DNA of 64,000 bases from Achromobacter sp. UMC71 (GTDB taxonomy: Bacteria; Pseudomonadota; Gammaproteobacteria; Burkholderiales; Burkholderiaceae_B). Positions 12,854 through 20,151 of the stretch are shown one piece after another (within the stretch, counting starts at the first letter, position 1; every line of letters starts with the position of its first letter). Under the pieces are notes generated by a model that saw nothing but the letters and a program-made list of their open reading frames with translations, searched no databases and was not told the origin of the DNA. The translations under genes and the position numbers were made by a program. The stretch spans positions 124,001-188,000 of the forward strand of contig NZ_LZZT01000010.1 of assembly GCF_014170305.1 (NCBI RefSeq), in the 5' to 3' direction.

Positions 12854-13440
12854 CAGGAACGCGCCTGACGGGCCGGCAGGCCCAGCGTCACGCTGCCGTT
12901 GACCAGTCCCGGCAGCGGCCGGCCATTGGCGTTGGCGGCGCGGGTCAGTTCGACGGCCTTGACGGCCAGGCCCCAATCGCCGGCGGCATTTTCCAGCCAG
13001 CGTAGCAGCGCCGACGACGGAATCTCGTTCAGGGACAGCTTGACGCTGTCGCCCTGGCCTGGATGGTCCAGCTGCCAATGATCGGCGGGCAAACCGGCGC
13101 GTTCCAGGCTGGCGGTGATGTCCGCCGCGGCGGGCAGGGTGGCGGCGGGCGCGGCGCCCTTGCCGCGCAAGGCCACGGCCTGGGCGGCCACGTCGGCCAC
13201 CAAAGCGGCCTGGGCGCGCAGCTGGGGCAATTCGTCGCGCAGCTTGCGGGTGGTGTTCAGGGCGGGCTCGATCAGGACGGTGAAGACCACGACCGCGCCC
13301 AGCAGCGCCGCCGCGCCGTTGACCAGCCGCCGTTCGCGGGGCGCCAGGGCCTGGTAGCGCTGGCGGGCGCGGTCGGCGGCGGGCGCCAGGGGTTTGCAGA
13401 CTGTGCGCCAGGCGGCGTGGAGGCGTTCGATGGGCTTCAT
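12853..13440 (-). CDS. gspM: Type II secretion protein GspM
   Basis: A 195-residue inner-membrane assembly-platform protein that pairs with GspL. It has a short basic cytoplasmic tail, one membrane segment at about 42-60, and a periplasmic ferredoxin-like domain. The pattern LAPRERRLVNGAAALLGAVV before and in the membrane segment is typical of GspM. The start at 13440 overlaps the gspL stop (ATGA), consistent with coupled translation. The family is weakly conserved, so position in the operon carries much of the assignment. Confidence 0.85.
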   Translation of the reverse strand: MKPIERLHAAWRTVCKPLAPAADRARQRYQALAPRERRLVNGAAALLGAVVVFTVLIEPALNTTRKLRDELPQLRAQAALVADVAAQAVALRGKGAAPAATLPAAADITASLERAGLPADHWQLDHPGQGDSVKLSLNEIPSSALLRWLENAAGDWGLAVKAVELTRAANANGRPLPGLVNGSVTLGLPARQARS

Positions 13441-14429
13441 GGTTGCTTGCGCGTGATGCGCCAGGTGTTGTCGGTATCGCCGCGTTCCAGCTTCAGGCCT
13501 TGCGCCGCGGCCTGCTGAATCAGGGCGGGGGTTTCCGCGACGCGCTGGGCGTCGGGGCCGGCGTCGGCCAGTTGCAGGGTCAACGCCTGGTCGGCGTAGG
13601 TGAGCCGCGCGACCTTGTCGGCGGCAAAGGGCAGGGTCTGCGCGGCGGCGCGGGCCAGCGGCAGGAAATCGCCCGCGCTGGCGGCGCCCCGGTTGTTGCG
13701 CAGCGCGTCCAGGCCCTGCTGCGCCTGCCGGGCCGGGTCCAGCACGACGGGGATATCGGGAAACGCCGCTAGCACCTGCCGGCGCATGCCGTCGCGCAGT
13801 GACTGAGCCTCGCCGCGCAACTGGGCCGCGTGCAGGTTCAGGCCGCCGATCCAGACCACCGCGGCGACTGCGCCCCAGCGCCAGACCGGACGCCAACGCG
13901 ACACGCGGGCGGGCGCCAGTTGCGGCATGGCCAGCGACCAGGACGGCGACGGGGCCTGCCAGCGCGAATCGCCGGGATCGCGCAGCGGCGCGGCGTCATG
14001 TGGGGCCAGCGTCTGCGGCGCAATCAGGGCGTGGGCGCGCAGGCCTTGCGCGTTCAGCAGGCTCCAGGCGCGGCGCACGGGTTCGCGTGGGGCCCAGGCC
14101 AGCGCCACCGAGCCGTCCGCGGCGCGCGGACCATGGCCGATCGCCAGGTCGTCCAGGTCGCTCAGCACCAGCGGTTCCAGCGCGCTGAGCACGGCCGCGC
14201 CGAAGCGGGCGCGGGCCACGGCGGGTACCTGCACCGTGGCGGCGATGACGTCGTCCGGATGCAGCACGGCTTCGCAGGCGGCCTGCGGATAGGCCTGGCC
14301 CAGGGCCTGCAGCGTCAACTCGCCCTGGCGCGCGCAGCGCCCGCGGCGGTCGAACCACGCATGGGGCACTAGCGAGCCGGGGCCCAGCTCGGCCAACGGG
14401 GGCAGCGCGATGCGCAAGGAATTCTTCAC
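13437..14429 (-). CDS. gspL: Type II secretion protein GspL
   Basis: A 330-residue bitopic protein that recruits the GspE ATPase to the membrane. The N-terminal cytoplasmic part (1 to about 180) fits the actin-like GspL domain. A single membrane segment follows at about 185-203 (WRWGAVAAVVWIGGL), then a periplasmic ferredoxin-like domain. Its start overlaps the gspK stop by 4 bases, and its stop overlaps the gspM start by 4 bases. Confidence 0.88.
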   Translation of the reverse strand: MKNSLRIALPPLAELGPGSLVPHAWFDRRGRCARQGELTLQALGQAYPQAACEAVLHPDDVIAATVQVPAVARARFGAAVLSALEPLVLSDLDDLAIGHGPRAADGSVALAWAPREPVRRAWSLLNAQGLRAHALIAPQTLAPHDAAPLRDPGDSRWQAPSPSWSLAMPQLAPARVSRWRPVWRWGAVAAVVWIGGLNLHAAQLRGEAQSLRDGMRRQVLAAFPDIPVVLDPARQAQQGLDALRNNRGAASAGDFLPLARAAAQTLPFAADKVARLTYADQALTLQLADAGPDAQRVAETPALIQQAAAQGLKLERGDTDNTWRITRKQP

Positions 14430-15370
14430 GGGTTTTCTCTCGTCCAGATAGTGTCGGGCGCGGCGGGCGGGGCGCTGCGTATCAGCGCCTGCATCGCCAC
14501 CCGGGCCCGTTCATAAACGACCACGCCGCCGGCCATGAACCAGCCGCTGGCGGTGGTGACGGCCGGCGCGGGGCTCTTGACGCCGGTGGCGGCCAGCCGG
14601 TTGGCGAAGTCGCCGCTGTTGTTGAACCAGTTGCCGCGGTCGCGTTCGCCGGTCAGCGAGCGCGCCTGGCTGAGCGACAGCCCCGGCACCAACGCGGCGA
14701 TGACCTCCGGCGGCGCGGTGTTGACGTTGACGCTGGTGGCCAGCGGCAGCACCGTCATCGTGCGGCGCAGCTCGTGGCGCGCGGGCGGTTCCAGGCCCAG
14801 CAGCGCGGCCACGTCGTCGATCCCGCGCGGCAGCGGCGCCCGCGCATCCGGTGTCTGGCCGCCCTGCGCCGGCGTGGGCGCGTCGGCCGGCTGCGCCGGC
14901 GGCTGGCTGGCGGCGATGATCTCGACCATGCGCGCGGCCAGCGTGTCGGGCAGGCGCAGGCCGGCCAGCAGGCGCCGCAGCACCTGTTCCTGCTCGGGCT
15001 GGGGCACGCCGTGGCTGGCCAGGTTGCTCAGGTTGTATTTGCCCTGTTCGTCCTGGATCTGGCCGGAGAACACCGCGACCCGGTCATCGCCAGGACGCTC
15101 GATGCGGGTGTCCAGCACCGGCGTGGCCCAGATCTGGTCGCCGCGCGTGGTGGATTCGCGCTTGCCGTGGTCGCGGATCACCAGGCGGGCCCAGTCGATG
15201 CCGCCAGCCAGCATCATGCGGGCCTGCACCCGCGCCATTTCGTTTTCGACGCGGCGCACGCTGGCGGTCTGGCGCTGGAACAGGCTGGTGGTCAGCGCCG
15301 CGACGATGGCGACGATGATCAGCGCGCTGATGACCGCGGCGCCGCGTTCCCGTGAGCGGGCCGGTTTCAT
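14426..15370 (-). CDS. gspK: Type II secretion minor pseudopilin GspK
   Basis: A 314-residue minor pseudopilin that caps the pseudopilus tip with GspI and GspJ. After the short leader ERG it has a pilin-type hydrophobic helix (GAAVISALIIVAIVAALTT). It lacks the usual glutamate at mature position 5, as is characteristic of GspK. The large globular domain contains the family blocks KYNLSNL and VNVNTAPPEVIAAL. A Pro/Ala-rich insert lies near residues 160-185. It overlaps both neighbours by 4 bases. Confidence 0.92.
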   Translation of the reverse strand: MKPARSRERGAAVISALIIVAIVAALTTSLFQRQTASVRRVENEMARVQARMMLAGGIDWARLVIRDHGKRESTTRGDQIWATPVLDTRIERPGDDRVAVFSGQIQDEQGKYNLSNLASHGVPQPEQEQVLRRLLAGLRLPDTLAARMVEIIAASQPPAQPADAPTPAQGGQTPDARAPLPRGIDDVAALLGLEPPARHELRRTMTVLPLATSVNVNTAPPEVIAALVPGLSLSQARSLTGERDRGNWFNNSGDFANRLAATGVKSPAPAVTTASGWFMAGGVVVYERARVAMQALIRSAPPAAPDTIWTRENP

Positions 15371-15981
15371 TGCAGCTCCAGGATGCGGCTGTAGCGCCGC
15401 GCGTCGCCGGCGGCGCCGCGTTCCAGCGTGATCTCGATGCCGGTGGGCGTGGCGGAAAACGGCGAGCGCGTGTCCATCCAGCCCGCGCCGGGCACCCAGC
15501 CGCGCAGCGCCAGCGCGCGCACGCCGGGCAGGAGCAGCACGCCGTCGCCGGCGGCTGGCAGCGGGCTTTGCTCGGTTGACGGGCCGCTGGTGCGCCACAG
15601 GCCGTCCTTGCGCACCGTCCATTGCACGCGCTGCCAGCGGCCGCTGCCGTCCGGGTCGGGTCGCAGGATTTCCAGCGTCTGCGCGCCGGCGGCGCCGGGC
15701 AAGAGGCGGATGCCGCTGATGAAGACGCGGGCATCGATGCCGGGTGCCGAGAACGACGGGCCGTTGTAGGCCAGCTCGGCGTCGCGGCCGATCTGCCCCA
15801 GGGTGCGCACGATGGCGTCGGTGTCTTCGGCCTGCTGGTCGATCCAGTCCCGCGCGCTGGACACGCTTTCCAGGCCCCGCCAGGCCATCAGGCTGACCAG
15901 CGCCATCAGCGCCAGGGCCACCAGCACTTCGATGAGGGTGAAGCCCGCCTCGGCGCGAGCGGGAGCAGGGCGCAGCGTCAT
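15367..15981 (-). CDS. gspJ: Type II secretion minor pseudopilin GspJ
   Basis: A 204-residue prepilin-like protein. The cleavage motif is EAG-FTLIEVLVALAL with glutamate at mature position 5. It is followed by the GspJ block WRGLESVSSARDWID and a beta-rich C-terminal domain. It forms the tip complex with GspI and GspK. The prepilin peptidase (GspO/PilD) that must process it is not in this window. Four-base overlaps link it to gspI upstream and gspK downstream. Confidence 0.92.
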   Translation of the reverse strand: MTLRPAPARAEAGFTLIEVLVALALMALVSLMAWRGLESVSSARDWIDQQAEDTDAIVRTLGQIGRDAELAYNGPSFSAPGIDARVFISGIRLLPGAAGAQTLEILRPDPDGSGRWQRVQWTVRKDGLWRTSGPSTEQSPLPAAGDGVLLLPGVRALALRGWVPGAGWMDTRSPFSATPTGIEITLERGAAGDARRYSRILELQ

Positions 15982-16370
15982 CGCAGGCTCGACAGCAGGC
16001 CGTCCAGCTGCAGCAGGGTCGATCCGTCGGCGTTGTCGCGGACCTTGACCGACACCTGGCGGAAGCTGCGGTTGAGCGAATTGGTGAACTCCAGGTCGCA
16101 GCGCAGCGCCAGGCCGCCCTGCGGGCAGGGCACGGTCTGCGAGCCGGCGCGCGGCAGCGTCTGCTCCAGCCGCAGCTGGGTCAGCGCATTCTGCGCGGCC
16201 AGCAGCGCCAGGGTCTTGTCCTGCAGCGCGCGGTTGTTGGCGGCCATGACACCGGTGGCGCGCAGGGCGGCGCCCATCGCCACGGCGATGATGGCCAGCG
16301 CCACCAGCACTTCGATCAAGGTGAAGCCGCGCTGGCGCTGACGTAAAGGCGGAAATTCAGCGGATGTCAT
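15978..16370 (-). CDS. gspI: Type II secretion minor pseudopilin GspI
   Basis: A 130-residue minor pseudopilin. The leader ends QRG and the mature protein starts FTLIEVLVALAIIAVAMGAAL. A short C-terminal domain follows, as in other GspI proteins. It starts inside the 3' end of gspH (14 bases overlap) and its stop overlaps gspJ, so the whole string is translationally compact. Confidence 0.9.
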   Translation of the reverse strand: MTSAEFPPLRQRQRGFTLIEVLVALAIIAVAMGAALRATGVMAANNRALQDKTLALLAAQNALTQLRLEQTLPRAGSQTVPCPQGGLALRCDLEFTNSLNRSFRQVSVKVRDNADGSTLLQLDGLLSSLR

Positions 16371-16845
16371 AGTGTCCGGCGGCGTCGCGCGACAGCGTCA
16401 CGAACGATTCGCCCGCGCGCAATTGCACGCTGAACGGATCGGCCACCCATTCGGTGTTGAAAACCAGCGGGCGGTTGGGGTCCAGCCGCAGTTGCACCGG
16501 ACCGGCCAGCCAGGCCCTTGGGCGCAAGGCGTCGTCGCGTTCCAGCTTGTCCACCGGCAAGGACGTCTCGTCCTGCGTGGTGGGCGACTGCGAGCGGCCC
16601 TGGCGCTCGAACGACCAGCCGCCGCCGGCGGGCAGCCAGCGTATCGGCCGGCCGTCGCTGCGGGCTTCGCTTTGCGCCACGGTAAAGGCGTCGGCCAGGC
16701 GCCGCGCATCTTCGCGCAGCGGGTCCGGTCCCTTGCCGACGGACAGGCTGACCATGCCGGCGGCGATGGCGACGATCACCAGCACCACCAGGACTTCGAC
16801 TAGCGTGAAGCCGCGTTCAGAGTTCCCACGAACCGATGTCGGCAT
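16357..16845 (-). CDS. gspH: Type II secretion minor pseudopilin GspH
   Basis: A 162-residue minor pseudopilin with leader SERG, then FTLVEVLVVLVIVAIAAGMV. The following region (REDARRLADAFTVAQSEARSDGRPI) fits the GspH/FimT domain. The start chosen is the ATG at 16845 (MPTSVRGNS), which gives a normal short leader; the frame is open to 16893. It overlaps the end of gspG by 29 bases. Confidence 0.9.
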   Translation of the reverse strand: MPTSVRGNSERGFTLVEVLVVLVIVAIAAGMVSLSVGKGPDPLREDARRLADAFTVAQSEARSDGRPIRWLPAGGGWSFERQGRSQSPTTQDETSLPVDKLERDDALRPRAWLAGPVQLRLDPNRPLVFNTEWVADPFSVQLRAGESFVTLSRDAAGHYDIR

Positions 16846-17245
16846 CGCCGCCTTCTCCCCCGGGCTTGTTGTCGGCGCCGAACGAGAACACATCGATATC
16901 GCCTTTGACGCCAGGGCTCAGGTATTGATAGGGGTGACCCCAGGGATCGTTGGGCAACTTGTCCAGGTAGCCGCGCCAGTTGGAGGCGCCTTCGGGCTTT
17001 TCCACAAGCGCCCGCAAGCCTTGCGCGGTGGTGGGGTAGCGGCCGTTGTCCAGCCGGTACAGCTTGAGCGCCTGCATGATGCCGCCGATGTCCTGCCGCG
17101 CCGCCACCTGGCGGGCCTGGTCCGGACGGTCGAGCACGCGTGGAACGATCAGGGCCGCCAGGATCCCCATGATCACGATGACCACCATGATCTCGATCAG
17201 GGTGAAACCTTGCTGGCGGGCAGGCCCACGCAATGACTGACGCAC
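16817..17245 (-). CDS. gspG: Type II secretion major pseudopilin GspG
   Basis: The main subunit of the pseudopilus, 142 residues. The leader ends QQG and the mature chain starts FTLIEIMVVIVIMGILAALI. The GspG-specific part DNGRYPTTAQGL and the calcium-loop region near the C-terminus are both present. Translation starts at a GTG (17245) with GGAG eight bases upstream; no ATG gives a sensible leader. It follows gspC after a 75-base gap. Confidence 0.95.
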   Translation of the reverse strand: MRQSLRGPARQQGFTLIEIMVVIVIMGILAALIVPRVLDRPDQARQVAARQDIGGIMQALKLYRLDNGRYPTTAQGLRALVEKPEGASNWRGYLDKLPNDPWGHPYQYLSPGVKGDIDVFSFGADNKPGGEGGDADIGSWEL

Positions 17246-17320
17246 TTTACAACTCCGCTCTTTCAGTAGAAGCGAAGGATTGTGGACATGAAATATGACA
17301 GCAATGTGAGGCGCGCCGGA

Positions 17321-17767
17321 TCATTGCGCCGCGCTGGCGATGCCGCCCGCGGGGGCCGGGAATGCGGGCGCGGCCAGGCGGCTGGCGCGGCCACCTTGTT
17401 CGACCGTGACAGCGTCCACGCCGATGTCCTTGAGCAGGATGCCGGGCGCCACTTCGTCGCCGACGCGCCAGGCGATGGGCGGACCGCCGTCCACGCTGAA
17501 CACGGCCGCGCCGTCCGCGCCGGCCGCGATCACGCCCAGCACGCTGATCTGCGTGCGCAGCACTTCATCGCGTCCGAACCACAACGCGACCGGCGTGTTG
17601 TCGGCGGCGCGCGGCGCGGGCGCGGACAGGGCGGCGGGCAGGGGGCCGGGACCCGGGGCGAGCAGCACGGCGCCCCATACGCCCAAGCCGGCGGCCACCG
17701 CCAGCACGGCCAGGAGGCGAAGCGCGGTGGGCGCCGCGGGCGGGGACAAGCGTAGAGACAAAGGCAT
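17321..17767 (-). CDS. gspC: Type II secretion inner-membrane protein GspC, short form
   Basis: A 148-residue bitopic protein that links the inner-membrane platform to the GspD secretin. It has a Pro-rich cytoplasmic start, one membrane segment at about 20-40, and a periplasmic homology-region domain ending soon after GGRASRL. There is no C-terminal PDZ or coiled-coil domain, so it is much shorter than the classical form of about 270-300 residues. Start ATG 17767 is preferred. An upstream ATG at 17851 would lie inside the Pho box described at 17834-17867. It probably heads the gspC-GHIJKLMN transcription unit. Confidence 0.8.
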   Translation of the reverse strand: MPLSLRLSPPAAPTALRLLAVLAVAAGLGVWGAVLLAPGPGPLPAALSAPAPRAADNTPVALWFGRDEVLRTQISVLGVIAAGADGAAVFSVDGGPPIAWRVGDEVAPGILLKDIGVDAVTVEQGGRASRLAAPAFPAPAGGIASAAQ

Positions 17768-17833
17768 GGAGGGCAAGACGAAAGGCGCGCGTGGCCGATA
17801 ACCGGCCTGGACACGCAAACAGGACTGCGCCCG

Positions 17834-17867
17834 ACTATAGCGGCCGTTCATGACAGGTCGGCGACGG
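17834..17867 (-). promoter_or_regulatory. Pho box and -10 element reading toward gspC
   Basis: On the minus strand, CCGTCGC (17867-17861), a 4-base spacer CGAC and CTGTCAT (17856-17850) make a PhoB-type 7-4-7 direct repeat. The second half is a perfect match to the enterobacterial consensus. Ten bases later comes TATAGT (17839-17834), a 5/6 match to -10. In PhoB-activated promoters the Pho box replaces the -35 at just this distance. Transcription would start near 17827, about 60 bases before the gspC ATG. Confidence 0.65.
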
Positions 17868-17902
17868 TGGCCGGTAAATACTTTCAAATTGCAAACACCG
17901 TG

Positions 17903-17936
17903 CTGTCATCAACCTTACATGGCGTCTGTCTAGCAT
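17903..17936 (+). promoter_or_regulatory. Pho box and -10 element reading toward phoX
   Basis: CTGTCAT (17903-17909), spacer CAAC and CTTACAT (17914-17920) form a 7-4-7 direct repeat matching 12 of 14 consensus positions. Ten bases later lies TAGCAT (17931-17936), 4/6 to -10. The layout is identical to the minus-strand site 36 bases away. The transcript would begin near 17943, about 49 bases before the phoX ATG. Confidence 0.72.
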
Positions 17937-17991
17937 GCGTGCACGCTGCGGCGAAGCACCGCGGCATTGACCCTTCCCACAGGAAACAACG

Positions 17992-19938
17992 ATGCAAGAC
18001 ACGACACACGCCAATCGCCGTCGCCTTCTCAAGATGCTCGGAGGCGCGCCGATGTTGCCGCTGGGCGGCGTAAGCATGGCCGCGCTGCTGGCGGGCTGTA
18101 ATTCGAGCGACGACGACGATGACACGCCGGGCAACCCCAACAATCCGACCGTCACGTTCAAGTCCGCCTCGTTCACGTCGATGGCCGCGCCCTCGCTGGC
18201 CAATCCGGAACTGATGGCGCGCACGACGGTGGGCTCGTCCATGGTGCTGACGTTCAGCGATGGTTCCACCCGCAAGATCGACCTGGGCTACGAGCCTTTC
18301 TTCATGACGGGTGATGCGGTGCCGGACGGCAAGGGCGGCACCATCATCGCCGGCGGATATTTCGACAACACCGGCGCGCCCATCATGGACAACTCGGTGC
18401 CCGCCAAGGCCCGCGCGTTCTTCTCGAACTGCCCGGATGGCATGTCGCTCCTGAAGCTGGCCGCGCCCAAGGTGCCCGGCGTCAACGGCAACACCGTGTT
18501 CGCCGTGGTGCAGTTCGAATACCAGTCGATGGACCAGGCCGGCGCCGACATGTATGGCCGCCTGCCGTCGCCCATCGCCGTGCTGACCCTGGCGCAGGAC
18601 CCGGCCACCGGCAAGCTCAGCCTGGTCAAGTACAGCAACGTCGATACCTCGCCGGTGAACGGCCTGTGGATCACCTGCGGCGCCAGCCTGTCGCCCTGGA
18701 ACACCCACCTGTCCAGCGAAGAGTACGAACCCGACGCCACCGTCGCCAGGACGCAGGCGCAGTTCCAGGCCTACAGCCAGAACCTGTTCAACGACCCGAA
18801 CAAGGCCAACCCGTACCACTACGGCCACATGCCCGAAGTGACGGTGAACCCGGACGGCACCGGCAGCATCAAGAAGCACTATTGCATGGGCCGCATCTCG
18901 CACGAGCTGGTCCAGATCATGCCCGACCAGCGCACCGCGCTGATGGGCGACGACGCCACCAACGGCGGCCTGTTCATGTTCGTGGCCGACCGCAAGGCCG
19001 ACCTGTCGTCCGGCACGCTGTACGTGGCCAAGTGGGCCCAGACCTCGGGCACCGGCCCGGGCGCCGGCACGCTGACCTGGATCAACCTGGGCCATGCCAC
19101 CAGCGCCGAAGTCAAGGAGTTGGCCGACCAGCTGACCGCGCCGGACATCATGGACGTGCGCACGGCCGATCCGGCCGACAACACGTTCACCAAGATTCGC
19201 TTCAGCGGCCGCGACAACTGGGTCAAGCTGATGCCCGGCCGCCGCCAGGCCGCCGCGTTCCTGGAAACCCACCGCTACGCCGCGCTGGTCGGCGGCACGC
19301 TGGGCTTTACCAAGATGGAAGGCACCACGGTCAACGCCAAGGACAAGATTGCCTACAGCGCCATGTCGCGCATCGAAAGCTCGATGATCGACGGCACCGT
19401 GCCTGGCATGAAGGTGCAGGCCAATTCGGCCGGCGCGGTCTACCAGCTGCACATGAAGGCCGGCCAGGTCGACACCAACGGCCAGGCGATCGACAGCGAA
19501 TGGGTGCCGGTGGACATGGCCGCCGTGCCCGAGCTGGTCGGCGCGCCGATCACGCCGGCCGATGCGCTGGGCAACACCCACAACGCCGACAAGATCTCCA
19601 ACCCCGACAACCTCAAGTTCTCGGAAAAGCTGCGCACACTGTTCGTGGGCGAGGACAGCGGCGGTCACGTCAATAATTTCCTGTGGGCGTACAACGTCGA
19701 TACCAAGGTGCTGTCGCGCCTGCTGTCGTGCCCGGTGGCGGCCGAGTCCACCGGCCTGCAGGCGGTGGACGAGATCAACGGCTGGACCTACATCACCAGC
19801 AACTTCCAGCACGCGGCCGATTGGGGCGGCGTGCATGCGGTGGTGCGGCCCACACTGGAGCCGCTGGTCAAAGCCAACTACAAGGACGGCTTCGGCGCGT
19901 CGGTGGGGTACCTGACCGGCGTGAAGATCGGCGCCTGA
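17992..19938 (+). CDS. phoX: PhoX-family alkaline phosphatase, Tat-exported lipoprotein
   Basis: A 648-residue exported phosphatase of the PhoX (DUF839) family, expected to release phosphate from organic phosphoesters with calcium/iron cofactors. The N-terminus has a twin-arginine motif (Arg9-11, RRRLLK), a hydrophobic stretch and then the lipobox LLAGC (Cys36). It is therefore probably a Tat-exported, lipid-anchored protein. An Asp- and Asn/Pro-rich tether follows Cys36. Conserved PhoX-like blocks include GLWITCGASLSPWNTHLSSEE and RISHELVQIMPD. A Pho box lies directly upstream and a strong terminator follows. Confidence 0.88.
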   Translation: MQDTTHANRRRLLKMLGGAPMLPLGGVSMAALLAGCNSSDDDDDTPGNPNNPTVTFKSASFTSMAAPSLANPELMARTTVGSSMVLTFSDGSTRKIDLGYEPFFMTGDAVPDGKGGTIIAGGYFDNTGAPIMDNSVPAKARAFFSNCPDGMSLLKLAAPKVPGVNGNTVFAVVQFEYQSMDQAGADMYGRLPSPIAVLTLAQDPATGKLSLVKYSNVDTSPVNGLWITCGASLSPWNTHLSSEEYEPDATVARTQAQFQAYSQNLFNDPNKANPYHYGHMPEVTVNPDGTGSIKKHYCMGRISHELVQIMPDQRTALMGDDATNGGLFMFVADRKADLSSGTLYVAKWAQTSGTGPGAGTLTWINLGHATSAEVKELADQLTAPDIMDVRTADPADNTFTKIRFSGRDNWVKLMPGRRQAAAFLETHRYAALVGGTLGFTKMEGTTVNAKDKIAYSAMSRIESSMIDGTVPGMKVQANSAGAVYQLHMKAGQVDTNGQAIDSEWVPVDMAAVPELVGAPITPADALGNTHNADKISNPDNLKFSEKLRTLFVGEDSGGHVNNFLWAYNVDTKVLSRLLSCPVAAESTGLQAVDEINGWTYITSNFQHAADWGGVHAVVRPTLEPLVKANYKDGFGASVGYLTGVKIGA

Positions 19939-19951
19939 TCGGAGCGCCAAG

Positions 19952-19986
19952 GGCGGCTGGCGCGCGACGCCAGCCGCCGGTTTTTT
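19952..19986 (+). terminator. Intrinsic terminator after phoX
   Basis: An 11-bp GC-rich stem (19952-19962 with 19968-19978, 5-base loop) is followed by GG and six T residues, a textbook terminator. It sits 14 bases after the phoX stop and isolates phoX from the downstream lipoprotein gene. Confidence 0.85.
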
Positions 19987-20016
19987 GCAAAGGGGCCGGC
20001 ACGCCGGTCCCTTTGC
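19987..20016 (+). terminator. Second hairpin downstream of phoX
   Basis: A 14-bp inverted repeat with one mismatch (19987-20000 with 20003-20016) stands immediately after the first terminator and is followed by TTTGTT. Either a tandem backup terminator or part of the leader region of the next gene. Confidence 0.45.
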
Positions 20017-20151
20017 TTTGTTGCCGTCTGTGTCGCAACAGAAAAAATCCTGATCCGTCGATCAGCGATTCCTTTCTTTGCTTCATCCGTCGTTCACCTT
20101 GCAAAGCCACTATGTGGGCCACCACAAAGCGGGTTTCGAAAGGGAAAGAAC

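Noticed and set aside
17767..17851. A longer GspC starting at an ATG at 17851
   Set aside because: That ATG lies inside the Pho box and upstream of the expected transcription start; the extension is basic and not typical of GspC.
17884..19950. A 688-codon minus-strand frame opposite phoX
   Set aside because: Opposite a recognisable PhoX gene; it would also run through the Pho boxes and the terminator.
20082..20102. A possible third Pho box (CCGTCGT-TCAC-CTTGCAA) before the AP-like lipoprotein gene
   Set aside because: Only about 9 of 14 consensus positions match and there is no -10 element about 10 bases downstream, unlike the two accepted sites.
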